Assembly: GCA_904374465.1 (NCBI GenBank)
Contig: CAJFFY010000022.1
Span: 1 to 36,969, forward strand
Direction: 5' to 3'
Length of the DNA: 36,969 bases
Origin: an uncultured Subdoligranulum sp.
GTDB lineage: Bacteria; Bacillota; Clostridia; Oscillospirales; Ruminococcaceae
A program made the translations under genes and the position numbers. Position 1 is the first letter of the stretch. Every line of letters starts with the position of its first letter. This document shows positions 6,360 through 14,150 of this stretch, piece by piece. The notes below the pieces were generated by a model. It worked only from the letters and a program-made list of their open reading frames with translations. It ran no database searches and was not told where the DNA came from.

Positions 6360-8402
6360 ATGCCTACCATTGACAGTTCTGTCCAGTATCTCAAGGGCGT
6401 CGGCCCCGCCTTTGCCAAAAAGTTTGAAAAACTGGGCATTTTTACCATCCGGGATCTGTTGCTCTGCTACCCGCGGAAATATATTGATTACACCCGGCCC
6501 TACACGGTGGCATCGGCCCCTTACGATATGGACTGCTGTGTAAAGGCCACGGTGCTGCAAAAGGAGCCGGCCCGCCGCATCAAAGGCGGGCGCGTGCTCA
6601 ACCGGGTGTTGGCCGCCGATGATTCCGGGGTGCTGACTCTTTCCTGGTTCAACGCCGCCTACGCGGCGGACAAACTGATGGTGGGGGAGACCTACTATTT
6701 CGAGGGGCGCGTGGGAGGCAATCTGACCCACCGGGAACTTCTGCATCCCCTGGTGCGCACCGAAGCCCAGGTGGCAGCCAGCCCCTTTGTGCCTGTTTAC
6801 CATGGTACCGAGGGGTTGCCGGCCAGCCGTCAGGCCAACTGTGCCCGGGCAGCGTTGGCCTTTGTGGAGGAACTGCAGGACCCGCTGCCGCCTGCGTTGC
6901 TGACCCGCTATAAGATGCCCACCAAGGCGCAGGCCGTCCGGGCGGTCCATGCCCCCAAGGATACCGCTGACCTGGCGGCAGCCCGCCGCAGACTGATCTT
7001 TGAGGAATTGTATCTTTTGCAGATCGGCATCTTTTTGCTGCGCAGCCATGGCAGGCGGCAGACCAGCGCCCCCATGCGGGCGTTGAATCTGGATCCCTTC
7101 TGGGGCAGCCTGCCCTACGCACCCACCGGTGCCCAGCGCAGGGCCACCGAGGAGATCACCCGGGACCTCTGTGCCGAAGTACCCATGAATCGATTGCTGC
7201 AGGGCGATGTGGGCAGCGGCAAGACGTTGGTGGCCGCTGCGGCCATCTGGTTCGCCGCCCAAAACGGCTGGCAGAGTGCCATGCTGGCACCCACCGAAAT
7301 TTTAGCCCGACAGCATGCCGCCACCCTGGCAGATCGGCTGGAACCCTTCGGCATCAACGTGACACTGCTGGTGGGCGGTATGAAGGCCAGCGAAAAGCGG
7401 ATTGCCCTGGCGGCCATTGCGGATGGCCGTGCCGGCCTGGTGGTGGGCACCCACGCGGTACTCACCGACAAGGTGGTGTTCCGGAATCTGGGCCTGGCCA
7501 TCGTGGACGAGCAGCACCGCTTCGGTGTGCGGCAGCGCGGTTTGCTGGCCGGTAAGGCCCAGAGTCCTCACCTGCTGGTCATGAGCGCCACCCCCATTCC
7601 CCGGACGCTGGGACTTCTCATGTACGGGGATCTGGATATCTCGGTACTGGACGAACTGCCGCCCGGGCGCAAACCCATCAAGACCTGGTTCATCACCGGT
7701 AAGAAGCGCCGGGATATGTACGGCTTCCTGGACAAACAGATCGAAGCAGGGCACCAGGCCTATATCGTCTGCCCTGCCATCGAAGAAAATGAACTGGACA
7801 GCGGTATGCAGGCGGTAAACACCTACTATACCCAGGTGGCCTGCGCGCTTTTGCCCCATCGGCGGATCGGCCTGCTCCACGGTAAGATGAAGCCCAAAGA
7901 GAAGGATGAAGTCATGCAGCGCTTCAAGGCAGGAGAGCTGGATGTACTGGTATCCACCACCGTCATCGAGGTGGGCGTGGATGTGCCCAATGCCACTGTC
8001 ATGGTTATCGAAAACGCCGAGCGGTTCGGCCTTTCGGCATTGCATCAGTTGCGGGGCCGGGTAGGCCGCGGTGCCGCAGATTCCTGCTGTATCCTGATTT
8101 CGGACAACGAAAACGAATCGGTGCGGGAGCGTCTGCGGTTTCTCTGCCACACGGCAGACGGGTTTGCCGTGGCCAAATATGATCTGGAAACCCGTGGACC
8201 CGGTGACTTCTTCGGCCAGGCCCAGCACGGTTTGCCCACCCTGCGGGTGGCGGATCTGGTGCAGGATACCCGTACTTTGCGGGTGGCCCAGGAGGAGGCC
8301 AAGGCTTTGCTGGCGGAGGATCCCAACCTGGCCGACCCCGCCCACCGGGCTTTGTCCGATGAGGTGGAGCGGCTGTTTGCCACGGCGGGCGCCATGAATT
8401 AA
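6360..8402 (+). CDS. recG: ATP-dependent DNA helicase RecG
   Basis: This 680-aa protein is a full-length RecG, which remodels stalled replication forks and Holliday junctions. The N-terminal wedge/OB domain spans about 1-240 (VQYLKGVGPAFAKKFEKLGI start, DYTRPYTV). The helicase core has Walker A GDVGSGKT (282-289), motif II DEQH (383-386), motif III SATPIPRTL, and the C-terminal helicase motifs VSTTVIEVGVDVPNA and HQLRGRVGRG. The ATG at 6360 follows AAAGGAGGG; longer in-frame extensions run back through the terminator and are rejected. Confidence 0.97.
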   Translation: MPTIDSSVQYLKGVGPAFAKKFEKLGIFTIRDLLLCYPRKYIDYTRPYTVASAPYDMDCCVKATVLQKEPARRIKGGRVLNRVLAADDSGVLTLSWFNAAYAADKLMVGETYYFEGRVGGNLTHRELLHPLVRTEAQVAASPFVPVYHGTEGLPASRQANCARAALAFVEELQDPLPPALLTRYKMPTKAQAVRAVHAPKDTADLAAARRRLIFEELYLLQIGIFLLRSHGRRQTSAPMRALNLDPFWGSLPYAPTGAQRRATEEITRDLCAEVPMNRLLQGDVGSGKTLVAAAAIWFAAQNGWQSAMLAPTEILARQHAATLADRLEPFGINVTLLVGGMKASEKRIALAAIADGRAGLVVGTHAVLTDKVVFRNLGLAIVDEQHRFGVRQRGLLAGKAQSPHLLVMSATPIPRTLGLLMYGDLDISVLDELPPGRKPIKTWFITGKKRRDMYGFLDKQIEAGHQAYIVCPAIEENELDSGMQAVNTYYTQVACALLPHRRIGLLHGKMKPKEKDEVMQRFKAGELDVLVSTTVIEVGVDVPNATVMVIENAERFGLSALHQLRGRVGRGAADSCCILISDNENESVRERLRFLCHTADGFAVAKYDLETRGPGDFFGQAQHGLPTLRVADLVQDTRTLRVAQEEAKALLAEDPNLADPAHRALSDEVERLFATAGAMN

Positions 8403-8404
8403 AT

Positions 8405-8427
8405 CCGGAAATGCCTTTTATTTCCGG
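8405..8427 (+). terminator. Hairpin after recG (weak terminator)
   Basis: CCGGAAAT (8405-8412) pairs perfectly with ATTTCCGG (8420-8427) right after the recG stop, but no clear U-run follows. The loop and 3' arm contain the proposed -35 of the next gene. Confidence 0.4.
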
Positions 8428-8444
8428 GGAAAATTTGCTATACT
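8416..8444 (+). promoter_or_regulatory. Candidate promoter of the D,D-carboxypeptidase gene
   Basis: TATACT (8439-8444) is a good -10. The hexamer at 17-bp spacing is TTTTAT (8416-8421), a weak -35 inside the recG hairpin. The gene starts 41 nt downstream. Confidence 0.5.
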
Positions 8445-8485
8445 AAAAGATAATTCCCCGAAAACCCTTTACCCAGAGGTACTGT

Positions 8486-9823
8486 ATGCCTATGAAAAAA
8501 ATCTGCGCACTGCTGTGCACCTTTGTGCTAACCTTCGTGCTGGTGCTGCCGGTGGCGGCAGAAGGGGAGAGCAGCGCACTGTCGGCTGATGCACCGGAAC
8601 TGACGGCGCCGGCGGCGTATGTGGTCAACCTGGACACCAACATCGTGGTCTACGACAAAAACAGCGATACCCAGCTGCAGGCGGCCAGCCTGACCAAGAT
8701 GATGACCTGTCTGCTGATGCTGGAACAGTATCAGGATCAGCTGGACACCATCTCGGTGACGGCGCCCAGCTATATCTACGACCTGATCTGGGAGAAGACT
8801 ACCAACGCCTCCACAGCAGACATCCGTCGGGGGGATACCCAGACGCTGCGCAATCTGCTCTACGCCATGCTGCTGCCCAGTGCCAACGAGGCCGCCTACA
8901 TCGTGGCGGACTATATGGGCGGCGGCAGCATTGACAACTTTGTGGCCATGATGAACGATGAGGCGGCGGCCATCGGCTGTACGGGGACCCATTTCGCCGA
9001 CCCCTGCGGTCTGGACGAAGGCAACGTGACCACCGCCAAGGATGCCTACCTGATCCTGCGGGCACTGACGGCCTACGATGTGGTGGCCACCGTCATGGCA
9101 ACCCCCAGCTATGATATGGGTACCAACGACAACTACCCAACGCCCGGTACCTATATCATCCAGAATACCAACAAGATGGTCTGCAACACCAGCTATTACC
9201 GCGCTTACACCAAGGGCGGCAAGACCGGCAGCCTGGGTGAGTGGCAGAATTTTGCGGGGTGGCACAGCCAGGATGGTGAAAACTACATCAGCGTGGTGCT
9301 CAACGTGCCCAACGCCACCGATCCGGACGGCGGACGCCCCGCCTTGCTGGAGACCGGCACCCTGATGGACTGGGTGTTCGCTACCTACACCATCGCCCCG
9401 GCGCTGGACACCACCCAGCCCATCACCGAAAGTCGCATCGTCTATTCCACCCAGACCGATACCGTCATGCTTTATCCTTCGGATGATATGATGACGCTGC
9501 TGCCCCGGGAGGGGGGCGCTGCCCTCACCGAGCAGGTGTTCAACCTGCCCGATCATCTGACGGCCCCCATCAAGCAGGGGGATGTGGTGGGTACCGTGAC
9601 GCTGACCATCGAAGGCGAAAGCATCGGCACGGTGGACCTGATCGCGGGCAGTGATGTGTCCCGCAACCAGATGTTATATACAATTTCCCGTGTGGGAGAG
9701 TTTTTCTCCAGCACCTATTTTAAGGTTGTCATCATGCTGACGATGGCTGTTGTGGCCGTGTACGCCTTTATCTGGGTGTTGTCCATTCTGGGTGTCTGGA
9801 GCCGGGAAAGCGAAGATAAATAG
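8486..9823 (+). CDS. dacA: Serine-type D-alanyl-D-alanine carboxypeptidase (PBP5/DacA type)
   Basis: This 445-aa protein has an N-terminal signal peptide (MKKICALLCT..., cleavage probably after about residue 25, near VAAEG), the S11 peptidase domain with SLTK (catalytic S68, K71), SAN (132-134) and KTG (246-248), and a C-terminal beta domain. It ends in a hydrophobic helix (about 410-436) that anchors it in the membrane with a short basic/acidic tail. The enzyme removes the terminal D-Ala from peptidoglycan pentapeptides and sets cross-linking. Unlike E. coli PBP5, the anchor is a full transmembrane helix, common in clostridia. The dacA symbol is by family only. Confidence 0.92.
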   Translation: MPMKKICALLCTFVLTFVLVLPVAAEGESSALSADAPELTAPAAYVVNLDTNIVVYDKNSDTQLQAASLTKMMTCLLMLEQYQDQLDTISVTAPSYIYDLIWEKTTNASTADIRRGDTQTLRNLLYAMLLPSANEAAYIVADYMGGGSIDNFVAMMNDEAAAIGCTGTHFADPCGLDEGNVTTAKDAYLILRALTAYDVVATVMATPSYDMGTNDNYPTPGTYIIQNTNKMVCNTSYYRAYTKGGKTGSLGEWQNFAGWHSQDGENYISVVLNVPNATDPDGGRPALLETGTLMDWVFATYTIAPALDTTQPITESRIVYSTQTDTVMLYPSDDMMTLLPREGGAALTEQVFNLPDHLTAPIKQGDVVGTVTLTIEGESIGTVDLIAGSDVSRNQMLYTISRVGEFFSSTYFKVVIMLTMAVVAVYAFIWVLSILGVWSRESEDK

Positions 9824-9854
9824 TCTTGGAGGAATCCATCAGGAGGGTATTACC

Positions 9855-11300
9855 ATGCTGGACGTAAAACGGAATCTGACGACGATGACGGACTTCTATG
9901 AACTGACCATGTCCGCCGGCTATCTGGACGAAGGCTACCAGGACAAGGTGGCAGTGTTCGATATGTTCTTCCGGCGGGTACCGGACGGCGGTGGTTACGC
10001 CATCATGGCCGGCCTGCAACAGTTCATCGATGCGGTGGATCATCTGGAATTTACCGACGAGGACATTGCCTACCTGCGGTCCACCGGGATTTTCGACGAT
10101 CGGTTCCTGAACTATCTGGCGCATTTTCAGCTGCATTGCAATATCTGGGCCATCGAGGAAGGAATGCCCATCTTCCCCCAGGAACCCATTGTGACGGTGG
10201 AAGGCCCTGCCATCGAATGCCAGCTGCTGGAGACGCTGCTGCTGGTCACCTTTAACCACCAGTGCCTCATCGCCACCAAGGCCAACCGTATTGTCCGGTC
10301 TGCGGCGGGCCGCCCGGTGATGGAGTTTGGTGCCCGCCGTGCCCAGGGGTATGATGCCGCCTACTTCGGTGCCCGCGCCTCCTACATTGGCGGCTGCGGT
10401 TCCACCGCCTGTGTGATGGCTGCCCGGGATTTCGGCATCCCGGCTTCCGGCACCATGGCCCACAGCTGGGTGCAGATGTTCCCCAGCGAGTACGAGGCGT
10501 TCAAAAAGTATGCCGAGCTGTACCCCGATGCCTGTGTGCTGCTGGTGGATACCTACAACGTGCTGCGCCACGGTGTGCCTGATGCCATCAAGGTATTTGA
10601 CGAAGTCCTCAAACCCATGGGCAAACGGCCCAAGGGCATCCGCATCGACTCCGGCGATATCGCCTACCTGTCCAAAAAGGCCCGCAAGATGCTGGACGAG
10701 GCGGGCTATCCCGACTGCACCATCTGTGCGTCCAACAGCCTGGACGAGTACATTGTCCGCGATCTGATCCTGCAGGGGGCCCGGGTGGACAGCTTTGGCA
10801 TTGGCGAGAATATGATCACCGCCAAGTCCGACCCCGTATTTGGCGGTGTGTACAAGCTGGCCGCTGTCAAGGAAGAGGATGGCAGCTATACCCCCAAAAT
10901 GAAGCTGTCTGAGTCGGCCGAAAAGATGACCATTCCCTGCCTGAAAAAGGTATGGCGCATCTATGACGAGGATGGAAAAGCGATGGCGGACCTGATTACC
11001 ATGGCCGATGAGCAGGTGGAAACCAAGCACGGCATCACGCTGTTTGACCCCATCGAAACCTGGAAAGAATGTACCTATGTGAACTGCACGGCGCGTTGTC
11101 TTTCCACCCCCATCTACGAGCAGGGCAAACGGGTATACGAAAGTCCCAGCCTGGATGATATCAAGAAATTCTGCAAAGCCCAGGTCAATACCCTGTGGGA
11201 TGAGGTCAAGCGGTTTGAAAATCCCCACCGCTACTACGTGGACCTGAGTCAGAAATTGTGGGATACCCGCAGCGCACTGCTGAAAAAACTGTCCAAATAA
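9855..11300 (+). CDS. pncB: Nicotinate phosphoribosyltransferase
   Basis: This 481-aa enzyme makes nicotinate mononucleotide from nicotinate and PRPP, using ATP, for NAD salvage. It has the N-terminal TDFYELTMSAGYL segment, FEFGARRAQG-like EFGARRAQGYDAA (about 157-169), and SGTMAHSWVQ with the histidine (H203) that becomes phosphorylated in this family. The phosphate-binding region is IRIDSGDIAYLSKKARK. Its length fits the Firmicutes clade. The ATG at 9855 follows AGGAGGG at 9841-9847. It is 31 nt downstream of dacA and probably co-transcribed with it. Confidence 0.95.
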   Translation: MLDVKRNLTTMTDFYELTMSAGYLDEGYQDKVAVFDMFFRRVPDGGGYAIMAGLQQFIDAVDHLEFTDEDIAYLRSTGIFDDRFLNYLAHFQLHCNIWAIEEGMPIFPQEPIVTVEGPAIECQLLETLLLVTFNHQCLIATKANRIVRSAAGRPVMEFGARRAQGYDAAYFGARASYIGGCGSTACVMAARDFGIPASGTMAHSWVQMFPSEYEAFKKYAELYPDACVLLVDTYNVLRHGVPDAIKVFDEVLKPMGKRPKGIRIDSGDIAYLSKKARKMLDEAGYPDCTICASNSLDEYIVRDLILQGARVDSFGIGENMITAKSDPVFGGVYKLAAVKEEDGSYTPKMKLSESAEKMTIPCLKKVWRIYDEDGKAMADLITMADEQVETKHGITLFDPIETWKECTYVNCTARCLSTPIYEQGKRVYESPSLDDIKKFCKAQVNTLWDEVKRFENPHRYYVDLSQKLWDTRSALLKKLSK

Positions 11301-11324
11301 TTTGTTACAATAGGGTTACAAACG

Positions 11325-11373
11325 GCCCCTTCCGCGCATACTAGTGCCAAGACACGGTATGGACGGGAGGGGC
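11325..11373 (+). promoter_or_regulatory. Long-range hairpin covering the ribosome binding site of the next gene
   Basis: GCCCCTTCCG (11325-11334) pairs with CGGGAGGGGC (11364-11373), 10 pairs with one T-G, around a 29-nt loop. The 3' arm contains the GGAGGGG ribosome binding site and is followed by TTTT, so the element could end pncB transcripts or block translation in readthrough RNA. A weak GTTACA (11315-11320), 16 bp, CATACT (11337-11342) promoter overlaps the 5' arm and loop. Confidence 0.5.
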
Positions 11374-11377
11374 TTTT

Positions 11378-11785
11378 ATGTTGGAACGGATGGCGCTGTT
11401 TGTGTTGGGGGGCTGTGGCTACCAGTGGGTGGAACTGGCCTGGCGAGGAACCACCCACTGGACGATGTTCCTGGCGGGAGGGATCTGCCTGTGTCTGCTG
11501 CAGCTGCTTTCCACCCGACGGCTTCCGCTGCCCGCAGCGGCTGGGGTGGGCGCTGTGGGGGCCAGCGGACTGGAACTGATTATTGGAATCGTCAGCCGCA
11601 GGGTCCTGCATGTGGTGGTATGGGACTACAGTGCCGAGTGGGGCAACCTGGCGGGGCTGGTCTGCCCGCGGTACAGTTTTTATTGGTTTGTACTTTGCGG
11701 GTGGGTGATTCTGGTGCTTCGGGTGACCGGGAAGGCGACCCAACATCCGGTTTATTGGACTGAAAGAATCCCGGCGGAGTCCTAA
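11378..11785 (+). CDS. Small membrane protein, putative ABC-transporter permease of the CmpB family
   Basis: This 135-aa protein has about four transmembrane helices (about 3-18, 28-44, 52-75 and 100-118). The segment VVWDYSAEWGNLAGLVCPRYSFYW (about 80-103), shown here only for its W-DYS, GN-G and W positions, resembles the conserved part of the PF06541 'putative ABC transporter type IV' family. No ATPase partner is nearby, and the transport role of that family is unproven. The RBS is GGAGGGG, 5 nt before ATG. It may be co-transcribed with pncB or use its own weak promoter. Confidence 0.7.
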   Translation: MLERMALFVLGGCGYQWVELAWRGTTHWTMFLAGGICLCLLQLLSTRRLPLPAAAGVGAVGASGLELIIGIVSRRVLHVVVWDYSAEWGNLAGLVCPRYSFYWFVLCGWVILVLRVTGKATQHPVYWTERIPAES

Positions 11786-11813
11786 AGTCCTGATTTTGGT
11801 ACCGAAGATGCTG

Positions 11814-11819
11814 TATACT
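11814..11819 (+). promoter_or_regulatory. Candidate -10 element before the 37-aa gene
   Basis: TATACT at 11814-11819 lies 34 nt before the small gene's ATG. At 17-bp spacing the -35 position reads TGATTT, which is poor, so only the -10 is supported. Confidence 0.4.
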
Positions 11820-11852
11820 GGAAGCATCAAAAGACGAAAGGCGGTACCAACC

Positions 11853-11966
11853 ATGACTCAGCAGTTCAAGTATGTAGGCGGCCATATCGAAGTCTACTCC
11901 GAATGGGGCGAGTTTCTCTTCTCGGCGGACACCATGCAGGAAGCATGGGAGGAACTGTCCGCGTAA
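11853..11966 (+). CDS. 37-residue protein of unknown function
   Basis: ATG at 11853 to TAA at 11964 encodes MTQQFKYVGGHIEVYSEWGE followed by FLFSADTMQEAWEELSA. The sequence looks like a small folded unit: a beta hairpin (YVGGHIEVYSEWGEFLFSA) followed by an acidic helix (TMQEAWEELSA). A GAAAGGCGG sequence lies about 10 nt before the ATG, and a TATACT is suitably placed upstream. I do not recognise a named family. Composition and codon use look like the neighbouring genes, which argues for a real gene, but there is no terminator right after it. Confidence 0.6.
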   Translation: MTQQFKYVGGHIEVYSEWGEFLFSADTMQEAWEELSA

Positions 11967-12054
11967 GGCGTACAAACGCAATGCCATTATGTACAATATG
12001 CCGAAATAGTTTAAAATATACAAATAACTTTTGTAAGTTTGTACAAAATGCACC

Positions 12055-12083
12055 TTGCAAAAGACGGACTTTTCCCATATAAT
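12055..12083 (+). promoter_or_regulatory. Promoter of the 45-aa gene
   Basis: TTGCAA (12055-12060) and TATAAT (12078-12083) are separated by exactly 17 bp, giving a predicted start near 12090, 27 nt before the small gene. Just upstream lies the perfect palindrome TTTGTACAAA (12038-12047) in an AT-rich tract. Confidence 0.85.
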
Positions 12084-12116
12084 AAAGACAGAAAACAGAA
12101 AGGAGATGGGGTTGCA

Positions 12117-12254
12117 ATGTTGAAGCTGCATACCCTGGCTGCGTGGATGCACGGTTTTCTGGATCCTGAAAGTCCGTACGGATTGCCGGAGGAAGTGTAT
12201 AATGACGTAATTCCGTCAGGTTTGCACAGTTACAACCGCACCGACCTGATCTAA
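12117..12254 (+). CDS. 45-residue protein of unknown function
   Basis: ATG at 12117 encodes a 45-aa protein beginning MLKLHTLAAWMHGFLDPESP and ending HSYNRTDLI. The promoter at 12055-12083 sets the transcription start near 12090, so an in-frame ATG at 12039 cannot be used. The AAAGGAGATGG ribosome binding site (about 12099-12109) is 8-11 nt upstream. A perfect 18-bp terminator follows at 12287. The promoter-RBS-ORF-terminator unit makes this a credible independent gene. No signal peptide or transmembrane helix is evident, and I recognise no family. A short regulatory peptide or a dual-function small RNA are alternatives. Confidence 0.6.
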   Translation: MLKLHTLAAWMHGFLDPESPYGLPEEVYNDVIPSGLHSYNRTDLI

Positions 12255-12286
12255 CAGCCGATCCAAACCCATCCACCCCAGCAAGC

Positions 12287-12329
12287 AATGCCCCATGCCG
12301 ATGCAGAACGCATCGGCATGGGGCATTTT
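12287..12329 (+). terminator. Strong terminator of the 45-aa gene
   Basis: An 18-bp perfect stem (12287-12304 with 12310-12327) around the loop AGAAC ends in TTTT. Read on the minus strand it is followed only by GCTTGC, so it acts on the plus strand. Confidence 0.93.
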
Positions 12330-12333
12330 CTGC

Positions 12334-12362
12334 TTGTATTTTCCCACAAAAAAGGGTATTCT
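12334..12362 (+). promoter_or_regulatory. Candidate promoter of the glycosyltransferase gene
   Basis: TTGTAT (12334-12339), a 17-bp spacer and TATTCT (12357-12362) start 5 nt after the preceding terminator. The transcription start would be near 12369, 48 nt before the gene. Confidence 0.55.
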
Positions 12363-12416
12363 ATTACTTGTAGTCTTTTGGCGTAACTGCGCCAATTCGT
12401 CAGAAGGAGTATCCGC

Positions 12417-13436
12417 ATGAAACTGATTACCTTTACGGTGCCGTGTTATAACTCGGCTGCCTATATGGACCGCTGCATCAAAACGCTGTTGCCGGCGGGC
12501 GAGGAAGCCGAGATCATCCTGGTGGATGACGGCTCTACCGATGATACCGGCAAGGTGGCTGATGCTTACGCCGAGCAATATCCCGACATTGTCCGCGTGA
12601 TTCACCAGGAAAACGGCGGCCATGGGGAGGGTGTCAACCAGGGCATCCGCCATGCCACGGGCCTGTTTTTCAAGGTGGTGGATTCGGATGACTGGCTGGA
12701 CACCGAGGCCCTGGCCAAGGTCATGGAAGTGCTGCGCCGCTATGCCGATGCCGAAACCCCGCTGGATCTTTTGATGGCCAACTATGTGTATGAGCATGTG
12801 GCGGACAACACCCGCAACGTGGTGGATTACACCGGCATTCTGCCGGAAGGCCGGATCTTCCACTGGGACGAGATCGGCAAATTCCCACCCAACAAGAACA
12901 TCCTCATGCACAGCGTCATCTATCGCACCGAAGTGCTGCGGGCCAGCGGTATGGAATTGCCCAAGCATACCTTCTACGTGGACAACCTCTTTGTCTATCA
13001 GCCGCTGCCCCAGGTCAAGACGATCTACTACCTCAACCTGGACCTGTACCGCTACTTTATCGGGCGGGAAGACCAGAGCGTCAATGAAAAAAATATGATC
13101 AAGCGGGTGGACCAGCAGCTGCGGGTCACCCGGCTGATGATGCAGGCGGTGGACGTGTACGCGTTGCCCCCCGAACAGGAAAAGCTGCGCGCTTATATGC
13201 TGAACTATTTCTCCATGATGATGGCCATCTCCAGCATCTTTCTGGCGCTGGACGGCAGCAAGGAAGCTCTGGCCAAGCGCAAGCAGCTCTGGGCAGATTT
13301 GAAAGCCCACGATGTGCGGCTGTATCACCGCTGCTGCCGTTCGGTGGCCCAGGGATGCAATCTGCCCGGTTGGCTGGGCAGCAAGATCAGCATCGGTGGT
13401 TATCGCATCGCCCAGAAACTTTTCAAGTTCAACTGA
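12417..13436 (+). CDS. Family 2 glycosyltransferase
   Basis: This 339-aa protein has a GT-A fold N-terminus of family GT2: TFTVPCYNSAAYMDRCI (residues 5-21), the nucleotide-binding VDDGSTDDT (36-44), the NGGHGEGVNQGIRHATG segment, and the metal-binding VDSDDW (88-93). The C-terminal half (about 200-339) is a helical extension without transmembrane segments. Such enzymes transfer a sugar from a nucleotide-sugar to a glycan or lipid; the donor and acceptor cannot be told. AAGGAG lies 8 nt before the ATG. A HAD phosphatase gene follows after 12 nt, in the same unit. Confidence 0.9.
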   Translation: MKLITFTVPCYNSAAYMDRCIKTLLPAGEEAEIILVDDGSTDDTGKVADAYAEQYPDIVRVIHQENGGHGEGVNQGIRHATGLFFKVVDSDDWLDTEALAKVMEVLRRYADAETPLDLLMANYVYEHVADNTRNVVDYTGILPEGRIFHWDEIGKFPPNKNILMHSVIYRTEVLRASGMELPKHTFYVDNLFVYQPLPQVKTIYYLNLDLYRYFIGREDQSVNEKNMIKRVDQQLRVTRLMMQAVDVYALPPEQEKLRAYMLNYFSMMMAISSIFLALDGSKEALAKRKQLWADLKAHDVRLYHRCCRSVAQGCNLPGWLGSKISIGGYRIAQKLFKFN

Positions 13437-13448
13437 GCGGAGGGAACC

Positions 13449-14105
13449 ATGCAGCACTACCAGACCATTCTTTTTGACCTGGACGGAACGTTGACAGACT
13501 CGGCACCCGGGATCCTAAACTCGGTGCGGCATGCCTGCGACAAACTCCAGCTGGAAATTCCGCCGGAAGCCACGCTGCGCCGCTTCCTGGGGCCGCCGCT
13601 GCCCGCATCTTTCCGGGACTATCTGCATCTGAACGAGGCCGATGTGGCCCGGGCGGTGGAAGGTTTCCGGGAATACTATCCCGAGAAAGGAATCTTTGAA
13701 AACGAGGTCTATCCGGGGATCCCGGAACTGCTGCGGGACCTGAAAGCTGCCGGCAAAACGGTGGTGATGGCCACCAGTAAACCGGAAGTTTTTGCCCGGC
13801 GGATTATGGAACACTTTTCTCTGGACGGTTATTTCGATGCCATCTGCGGGGCATCCCTGGACGAAAGCCGGTCCGACAAGGGCGAAGTGATCGCCTATGC
13901 CCTGCAGACGGCGGGCATCACCGACCGGCAGCAGACGGTTATGGTGGGGGACCGGGAACACGATGTAAAAGGTGCCGCCCGCAACGGACTGCCCTGCATC
14001 GGGGCAGTGTACGGCTACGGCAGTGCCGAGGAACTGACCGGTGCCGGTGCGGTCGCGCTGGCAGATTCGGTACAGGAACTGCACCCCCTTTTGCTGGAAA
14101 ATTAA
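13449..14105 (+). CDS. HAD-family phosphatase (phosphoglycolate phosphatase-like)
   Basis: This 218-aa protein has motif I DLDGTLTDS (nucleophile D10, acid/base D12), an alpha-helical cap of the Gph/PgmB type (about 20-85), motif II around VVMATSKP (S in ATS), a lysine before GEVI, and motif IV MVGDREHD. This is subfamily IA, which includes phosphoglycolate phosphatase and pyrophosphatase PpaX. The true substrate is not evident. The GGAGGG site lies 5 nt before the ATG. It is 12 nt after the glycosyltransferase and ends at a terminator. Confidence 0.88.
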   Translation: MQHYQTILFDLDGTLTDSAPGILNSVRHACDKLQLEIPPEATLRRFLGPPLPASFRDYLHLNEADVARAVEGFREYYPEKGIFENEVYPGIPELLRDLKAAGKTVVMATSKPEVFARRIMEHFSLDGYFDAICGASLDESRSDKGEVIAYALQTAGITDRQQTVMVGDREHDVKGAARNGLPCIGAVYGYGSAEELTGAGAVALADSVQELHPLLLEN

Positions 14106-14113
14106 AAATGCAA

Positions 14114-14150
14114 GACCTCCCTCCGGTTTTGTCCGGGGGGAGGTCCTTTT
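14114..14150 (+). terminator. Terminator of the glycosyltransferase-HAD unit
   Basis: GACCTCCCTCCGG (14114-14126) pairs with CCGGGGGGAGGTC (14133-14145), with one T-G pair, followed by CTTTT. On the minus strand the stem is followed by TTGCATTTTT, so it may also end the convergent minus-strand transcript. Confidence 0.85.

Noticed and set aside
11786..12416. Mobile element or attachment site in the longest gene-poor stretch
   Set aside because: No direct repeats with transposase or integrase, no tRNA end; it is explained by two small genes, their control sites and a terminator.
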